From assembly GCA_011525905.1 (NCBI GenBank), contig WYBK01000143.1:1-37030 (forward strand): a stretch of 37,030 nt of DNA, in the 5' to 3' direction. Origin of the DNA: Acidobacteriota bacterium. Its GTDB lineage: Bacteria; Acidobacteriota; Thermoanaerobaculia; Multivoradales; JAGPDF01. The position numbers were made by a program, and so were the translations under genes. Under the pieces are notes generated by a model. That model saw nothing but the letters and a program-made list of their open reading frames with translations. It was not told where the DNA came from and made no database searches. Positions 31,706 through 37,030 of the stretch are shown here, one piece after another (the first letter of the stretch is position 1; every line of letters starts with the position of its first letter).

Positions 31706-32046
31706 CCGGGCGGCCAGGACATCGGGCGGCCGCCGAGCAGGTGGAGGTGGAGGTGGAAGACCGACTGGCCCGCCGGCTCGCCGCAGTTCCAGACCAGCCG
31801 GAAGCCGTCCGCGCACCCGGTCTCGGTCGCCAGCTCGATCGCTGTGCGCACCATCCGGCCGAGCAACGCCGCATCCTGCGGGGTGGTCTGGTCGAGCCGA
31901 GCCAGATGGCGCCGGGGGATGACCAGCAGGTGGACCGGCGCCTGCGGAGCCACGTCGTGAAACGCCACGATCTCCTCGTCCTGCCGGGCGAGGCGCGCCG
32001 GAATCTCGCCGGCGGCGATGCGGCAGAAGATGCAGTCGCTGGACAT
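31702..32046 (-). CDS. HIT-family (HINT-like) nucleotide hydrolase
   Basis: This 114-residue protein has the histidine triad FHLHLHLLGG (H98, H100, H102), the N-terminal C5xxC8 (DCIFCRI) of zinc-containing HINT proteins, and VIPRRHLARLD. Members hydrolyse nucleotide phosphoramidates such as adenylyl-AMP conjugates in the cytoplasm. AGGAGGAA five bases before ATG 32046 is the best Shine-Dalgarno in this operon. It lies 16 nt after murA, and its stop overlaps the transglycosylase start. Its physiological substrate is not known from context. Confidence 0.93.
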   Translation of the reverse strand: MSSDCIFCRIAAGEIPARLARQDEEIVAFHDVAPQAPVHLLVIPRRHLARLDQTTPQDAALLGRMVRTAIELATETGCADGFRLVWNCGEPAGQSVFHLHLHLLGGRPMSWPPG

Positions 32047-32062
32047 GGCGATTCCTCCTGGT

Positions 32063-33337
32063 TCAGGGCGCGCTCGCCGCCCGGGCGGCGAGCCGTTCGA
32101 CCGCCGCGCCCAAGGCGACGAGCTTGGCCTCCATCGCCTCGTAGCCGCGGTCGAGATGGTAGATCCGATCGACGTACGTCTCCCCTTCGGCGGCGAGGCC
32201 CGCGAGCACCAGCGACGCCGACGCGCGCAGGTCGGTCGCCATGACCTCGGCGCCGGCGAGCGCCGCCGGGCCGTGGATCCGCGCCACGTGCCCCTCGACG
32301 CGGATGTCGGCGCCCATGCGCGCGAGCTCGGCGACGTGTTGGAAGCGGTTCTCGAAGACCGTCTCGTGCAGCGTCGAGACCCCCTCGGCCTGCGTCAGCA
32401 GGGTCATCAGTTGCGCCTGCAGGTCGGTCGGAAAGCCGGGATGGGGCGCGGTCGCGACCTCGAGCGGCGCCAGCGGCCCGTCGCGGCGGACGCGCACGCT
32501 CCGACCCTCGACCGCGACCTCGGCGCCGGCTCGCTCGAGCTCGCCGAGCAACGGCGCGAGATCCCCCGGCAGGCAGTCGTCGAGCAGGACGTCGCCGCGG
32601 GTGAGCGCCGCGCCGATCAGATAGGTCCCCCCTTCGATCCGGTCGGGGATGACCGCGTGCCGCGCCGCGCCGAGCGAAGACACTCCTTCGATGGTGATCG
32701 TCGCTCCCCCGGCGCCCTCGATGCGCGCCCCCATGGCGGTCAACAGGCGGGCGAGATCGACCACCTCGGGCTCGCGCGCGCAGTTGTCGAGCACGGTCGT
32801 GCCCCGCGCCAGCGCCGCCGCCATCAACAGGTTCTCCGTGCCGGTGACGGTCGGCATCGCGAAGCGGAAGCGGGCGCCGGTCAGGCGCGGCGCGGCGACG
32901 TCGACGTAGCCGTGGTCGAGACGGACCTCGGCGCCGAGCGCCTCGAGCCCGGCCAGGTGCTGGTCGATCGGGCGCACGCCGATCGCGCAGCCGCCGGGCA
33001 GCGAGACGCGGCCGTGGCCCCGACGCGCGACCAGCGGACCGAGCACCAGGACGCTCGCGCGCATCGTCTTGACCAGCTCGTAGGGCGCGTCGTCCGGGCT
33101 CGCGACCCCGCCGGCGCCGAGCTCGAGCGCGCCGTCGCGCCAGTCGCTCGGCCGGCCGAGGTGGGCGAGCAGGCGCCGCATCGTCTCGACATCGCGTACC
33201 CGCGGCACCCGCTCGAGGCGCAACGGCGCGTCGCTCAGCAGCGCCGCCGCGAGCGCGGGCAGCGCCGCGTTCTTCGCGCCGCCGGCGCGCACGCGGCCAG
33301 CCAGTCGACAGGGTCCCGAGATACGAAAGCGGTCCAC
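32063..33337 (-). CDS. murA: UDP-N-acetylglucosamine 1-carboxyvinyltransferase
   Basis: This 424-residue enzyme of the EPSP-synthase fold transfers enolpyruvate from PEP to UDP-GlcNAc, the first committed step of peptidoglycan synthesis. It has the substrate lysine in GGAKNAALP (K22). The active-site Cys is in [11 protein letters not shown] (C117, the fosfomycin target), and the catalytic Asp is in [16 protein letters not shown]. Because Cys rather than Asp is present, it should be fosfomycin-sensitive by family rule. The GTG start at 33337 follows prmC by 22 nt. Length and motif order are normal. Grouping with prmC and a transglycosylase in one operon suggests joint control of growth functions. 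Confidence 0.96.
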   Translation of the reverse strand: MDRFRISGPCRLAGRVRAGGAKNAALPALAAALLSDAPLRLERVPRVRDVETMRRLLAHLGRPSDWRDGALELGAGGVASPDDAPYELVKTMRASVLVLGPLVARRGHGRVSLPGGCAIGVRPIDQHLAGLEALGAEVRLDHGYVDVAAPRLTGARFRFAMPTVTGTENLLMAAALARGTTVLDNCAREPEVVDLARLLTAMGARIEGAGGATITIEGVSSLGAARHAVIPDRIEGGTYLIGAALTRGDVLLDDCLPGDLAPLLGELERAGAEVAVEGRSVRVRRDGPLAPLEVATAPHPGFPTDLQAQLMTLLTQAEGVSTLHETVFENRFQHVAELARMGADIRVEGHVARIHGPAALAGAEVMATDLRASASLVLAGLAAEGETYVDRIYHLDRGYEAMEAKLVALGAAVERLAARAASAP

Positions 33338-33359
33338 GATGGTTCGAGTCCGCGCGGAT

Positions 33360-34208
33360 TCAGCCGCCGCGCGCGCCGCGCCTTAGTACCACATCTCGCT
33401 CGATCCCGGCCAAGTCGGACGAGACGCTGAGCTCGTCGTACAGCCCCCCGGCGCGCGCCCGTTCGACCAGCGCCGCCGCCTGACCGGCGCCGACCTCGAC
33501 GGCGAGATAGGCACCGGGACGCAGCGCCCGCCCGGCAGCAAGCAGCCGCTCGAGCACCGCGAGGCCGCCGTGCGCGAACAGCGCGAGCGGCGGCTCGTGC
33601 GCGCGAACCTCGGGAGAGAGCGCCGTCTCGTCTTCCGGATCGACGTAGGGCGGATTGCTGACCACCAGGTCGAAGCCACCGAGCTCGAGCGCGGCGTCGA
33701 GATCGGCGGCGACCAGGGCGACTCCGGGCGCCAGAGCCTGGGCATTGCCGCGCGCCAGCGCCAGCGCGCCGAGCGACCGGTCGCTCGCCACCACCCGCCA
33801 AGCGGGACGCTCCGCCGCCAGGGTCAGGGCGATCGCCCCGGAGCCGGTGCCGACGTCGAGCACCCGCGCGCGGTCGGGCAGCGGCAGGGCGAGCGCGATC
33901 TCGACCAGGTGCTCGGTCTCGGGGCGCGGCACGAGCACCCGGCGGTCGACGGCGAAGCGGCGGCCGAAGAACTCCCGCTCGCCGGTCAGGTAGGCCGCGG
34001 GCTCCCCGGCCGCCCGTCGCGCGACCAGCTCGAGGAAGCGGTCGGCGATCGTCGCGTCGACGGTCTCGCCGTCGCGCGCGAGCAGCCCCGCCTCGCCCGT
34101 GCCGAGCAGGTGCGCGAGCAGTCGGGCGGCTTCGCGCCCCGGCGCCTCGACGACCCGGCCCACGAGGCTGCGCCGCCCTTGCTCGACCAGCTCCCGCACT
34201 CGCGTCAC
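33360..34208 (-). CDS. prmC: Peptide chain release factor N5-glutamine methyltransferase
   Basis: This 282-residue protein has an N-terminal helical domain, PRPETE (residues 94-99), the SAM-binding motif VLDVGTGSGAIAL and NPPYVDP (NPPY 185-188) that binds the substrate glutamine. These are diagnostic of PrmC/HemK, which methylates the glutamine of the GGQ motif in release factors. Its substrate prfA is encoded nearby at 35879-36964, but in most genomes the two genes are adjacent and here an opposite-strand pair lies between. The GTG start at 34208 comes 6 nt after a TAGGAT box on the minus strand, so the operon may begin with a leaderless transcript. Confidence 0.95.
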   Translation of the reverse strand: MTRVRELVEQGRRSLVGRVVEAPGREAARLLAHLLGTGEAGLLARDGETVDATIADRFLELVARRAAGEPAAYLTGEREFFGRRFAVDRRVLVPRPETEHLVEIALALPLPDRARVLDVGTGSGAIALTLAAERPAWRVVASDRSLGALALARGNAQALAPGVALVAADLDAALELGGFDLVVSNPPYVDPEDETALSPEVRAHEPPLALFAHGGLAVLERLLAAGRALRPGAYLAVEVGAGQAAALVERARAGGLYDELSVSSDLAGIERDVVLRRGARGG

Positions 34209-34214
34209 TCGAGC

Positions 34215-34220
34215 ATCCTA
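34215..34220 (-). promoter_or_regulatory. -10-like TAGGAT box six bases before prmC
   Basis: On the minus strand TAGGAT ends 6 nt before GTG 34208. A partial -35 (ACGACA, minus-strand 34243-34238) stands 17 nt upstream. It would drive the prmC-murA-HIT-slt-ogt operon. Confidence 0.5.
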
Positions 34221-34293
34221 CCCGGCCCCGTTCTCACTGTCGTTGCCGCAGTCCCCTCGCATCTGACGAATCATCGGAAATCTACCTTGAATA

Positions 34294-34322
34294 TTGACGT
34301 TTCATCTGTTCCTGCGTAAAAT
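34294..34322 (+). promoter_or_regulatory. Near-consensus sigma-70 promoter of lrp-eamA
   Basis: TTGACG at 34294-34299 and TAAAAT at 34317-34322 are separated by exactly 17 nt, in the most AT-rich stretch of the window. The box ends 7 nt before ATG 34330, predicting a leaderless transcript. Lrp family proteins often autoregulate, so this region may include their operator. Confidence 0.8.
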
Positions 34323-34329
34323 TCCGGCC

Positions 34330-34815
34330 ATGTTGGACGCCCGCGACCTGCACATCCTCGACCGCCTCCAGCGCGACGCCCGCACGCCCAACGCCGAGCT
34401 GGCTCGCGAGCTTGGCATGGCTCCTTCGGCGATCCTCGAGCGGATCCGCAAGCTCGAGCGCAACGGCGTGCTGCGCGGCTTCTCGGCGCGGATCGACCCG
34501 GAGGCCGTCGGCCTCGGGCTGCTCGCCTACGTCTTCGTCCAGGCCGACGAGCGCCTCACCGAGGAGAGCACGGGGCGCCTGCTGGCCGAGTTGCCCGAGG
34601 TTCAAGAGGTGCACCACATCGCGGGCGAGGACTGCTATCTGGTGAAAGTGCGCTGCGCTTCGACCTCGGCGCTCGGCACGCTCCTGCAGGAGAAGTTCGG
34701 CGCCTTGCCTTCGGTGCGGCGGACCCGAACCACCATCGCGATGCGCACCCTCAAGGAGAGCCCGCAGCTGCCGATCCCGGCGCCCGGGCCGGAGGAAGCC
34801 CATGACCCCCACTGA
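34330..34815 (+). CDS. Lrp/AsnC-family transcriptional regulator
   Basis: This 161-residue protein has an N-terminal helix-turn-helix (LHILDRLQRDARTPNAELAR, ELGMAPSAILERIRKLERNG) and a C-terminal RAM ligand-binding domain (about residues 65-145; EVQEVHHIAGEDCYLVKVRC). Lrp/AsnC proteins sense amino acids and form octamers. ATG 34330 is chosen because the promoter -10 box lies immediately before it; an earlier frame start would sit inside the -35. It overlaps the downstream EamA transporter gene by 14 nt, so it may control that exporter in response to an amino acid. The last 20 or so residues are Pro-rich and atypical. Confidence 0.93.
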   Translation: MLDARDLHILDRLQRDARTPNAELARELGMAPSAILERIRKLERNGVLRGFSARIDPEAVGLGLLAYVFVQADERLTEESTGRLLAELPEVQEVHHIAGEDCYLVKVRCASTSALGTLLQEKFGALPSVRRTRTTIAMRTLKESPQLPIPAPGPEEAHDPH

Positions 34816-35869
34816 GACGCGCTCCGGGCGCGCCGGCATCGCGCTCGCTCTCGCGACGGTCTACCTCGTCTGGGGCTCGACCTACCTCGCGATCCGCTTC
34901 GCGATCGAGACGCTGCCGACTTTCACCATGGCCGGCCTGCGCTTCCTGATCGCGGGCGGGGCGCTCTACGCCTTCGCCCGCGCGACCGGCGCGGCGCGGC
35001 CGACCGGGCGCGACTGGGGTCCGGCGGCGGTGATCGGAGCGCTGCTGCTGCTCGGCGGCAACGGCGCCGTGGTCTGGGCGGAGCACCGCATCCCTTCCGG
35101 AGTCGCCGCCCTGCTGGTCGCCGTCGAGCCGGTGTTCATCGCGCTGCTCGCGCCGCTCATCCTCGGCGGCCGGCGCGCCGGACTGCGCGTCCTGGTCGGC
35201 TTGCTGGCGGGGATCGCCGGCGTGGCCACCCTGGTCGCCGACCCGCTGGGGGGCGCCGACGCCACGTCGGTCGACTGGCTCGGCGCGGCGGCGGTAGTCG
35301 CGGGCGCCGCGAGCTGGGCGATCGGGTCGCTCTGGTCGGTGCGGGCGCGGACCGTCGCTTCGCCGGCGCTCGGCACCGGCATGCAGATGCTCGCGGGCGG
35401 CGCCCTGCTGACACTGGCCGGCGGCGCCGTCGGCGAGTGGCCCGGGATCGATCCCGGAGCGGTCTCGACGCGCTCGCTCGCCGCCTTCGGTTACCTGGTC
35501 GTCGCCGGCTCGATCGTCGCCTTCTCGGCCTACGCCTACCTGCTGCGCAACGCCCGGCCGAGCGTGGTGGCCACCTATGCCTTCGTCAACCCCGTGGTCG
35601 CGGTGCTGCTCGGCTGGCTCTTCGCCGGCGAGCCGCTGACCTGGCGGGTGGCGCTGGCGACCGCGTTGATCCTCGCGGCGCTCGCGCTGATCTTCGGCGA
35701 GCGTCCGAAGGACGAGGCCACGCCCGAGCGCGCCGACGCGAACGTGGGCGTCGACCCGCGCTCCGGCGAGCTCGGCGCCGGGGACCCCGAGCCCGGCGCC
35801 CCCCGTCTCACGTCGCTCGATCCGGCCGGCCAGGCTCCGGCAGGCGCGGTCGCGCGCCGCTGCGCCTGA
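34802..35869 (+). CDS. EamA/DMT-superfamily transporter (YedA-like)
   Basis: This 355-residue protein has ten predicted membrane segments in two EamA repeats. The first contains VYLVWGSTYLAIRFAIE and the second contains SYLLRNARP-like features (AYAYLLRNARPSVVATYAF, then NPVVAVLLGW). This is typical of YedA-type drug/metabolite exporters in the inner membrane. The last 55 or so residues form a hydrophilic Pro/Gly/Asp-rich tail not usual for the family. GGAGGAAGCCC before ATG 34802 is a strong ribosome-binding site within the lrp coding end. Coupling to lrp suggests amino acid or metabolite export, but the substrate is not known. Confidence 0.92.
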   Translation: MTPTETRSGRAGIALALATVYLVWGSTYLAIRFAIETLPTFTMAGLRFLIAGGALYAFARATGAARPTGRDWGPAAVIGALLLLGGNGAVVWAEHRIPSGVAALLVAVEPVFIALLAPLILGGRRAGLRVLVGLLAGIAGVATLVADPLGGADATSVDWLGAAAVVAGAASWAIGSLWSVRARTVASPALGTGMQMLAGGALLTLAGGAVGEWPGIDPGAVSTRSLAAFGYLVVAGSIVAFSAYAYLLRNARPSVVATYAFVNPVVAVLLGWLFAGEPLTWRVALATALILAALALIFGERPKDEATPERADANVGVDPRSGELGAGDPEPGAPRLTSLDPAGQAPAGAVARRCA

Positions 35870-35878
35870 GGCACCGCC

Positions 35879-35882
<4 letters not shown>
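35866..35882. terminator. 17-bp palindrome over both stop codons, candidate bidirectional terminator
   Basis: CTGAGGC-ACC-GCCTCAG is a perfect 7-bp stem that contains the TGA of eamA on the plus strand and the TGA of prfA on the minus strand. The genes are only 9 nt apart. No U-run follows on either side, so termination strength is uncertain. Confidence 0.45.
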
Positions 35883-36964
<1,082 letters not shown>

Positions 36965-36974
36965 GGGCCGGCCT

Positions 36975-37012
36975 CCGAAGCTTCGGCCCCGGGGCGCCGC
37001 CCGGGGCGGCGC
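36975..37012. other. Structured sequence upstream of prfA
   Basis: A perfect 12-bp palindrome CCGAAGCTTCGG (36975-36986) abuts the prfA ribosome-binding site (GGAGG at 36972-36976 minus strand). An 8-bp stem GCGCCGCC/GGCGGCGC with a 3-nt loop lies at 36994-37012. They may form a terminator for an upstream gene beyond the window or a leader structure that hides the prfA ribosome-binding site. No coding sequence is evident from 36965 to the end. Confidence 0.4.
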
Positions 37013-37030
37013 GTCTCCGGGGCCGCGGGG

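Overview
The window is very GC-rich, densely packed DNA of a Gram-negative bacterium. It carries ADP-heptose/LPS core genes, an ABC-2 O-antigen-type exporter with a Wzt-like carbohydrate-binding tail, periplasmic peptidoglycan enzymes and housekeeping genes (murA, prmC, prfA). GTG and TTG starts, 4-nt stop/start overlaps and secreted FG-GAP and PEGA proteins are frequent. This suggests a high-GC environmental lineage such as Acidobacteriota (Thermoanaerobaculia-like) or a myxobacterial relative. The assignment is an inference from gene content; no rRNA or tRNA gene is present to anchor it.

Left block (1-7260). A minus-strand LPS operon runs leftward: a GT-C-like membrane protein, hldE1/rfaE1 kinase, hldE2/rfaE2 adenylyltransferase and the start of a WaaC-type heptosyltransferase. 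Divergent from it are an ECF sigma factor (SigR-like), an RsrA-type zinc anti-sigma factor and a periplasmic thioredoxin-fold protein with SxxC instead of CxxC. An M23 peptidase with its own promoter and an overlapping GHMP sugar kinase follow.

Regulator block (7345-10050). A minus-strand operon of three genes joined by 4-nt overlaps encodes an XRE repressor-like protein, a TPR protein and a secreted protein with near-identical EARGSIIEL repeats. It has a near-consensus promoter and an 11-bp inverted repeat over its ribosome-binding region. I regard this as the best candidate for an undescribed system.

Surface polysaccharide block (10092-28753). The Wzm-like permease and Wzt-like ATPase are separated by a secreted seven-repeat FG-GAP protein and an orphan 12-cysteine secreted protein with its own promoter, leader and UUCG terminator. 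Downstream come a polytopic membrane protein, a methyltransferase, several GT2 and GT4 glycosyltransferases, a PIG-L deacetylase-GT2 fusion, an opposite-strand GNAT protein and a PEGA-domain protein. Together they look able to build, modify and export a surface glycan.

Right block (28787-37030). A minus-strand housekeeping operon (prmC-murA-HIT-slt-ogt) is separated from prfA by an opposite-strand lrp-eamA pair. Several genes in the right half have a TANNAT -10-like box ending only 6-7 nt before the start codon, which suggests leaderless transcripts.
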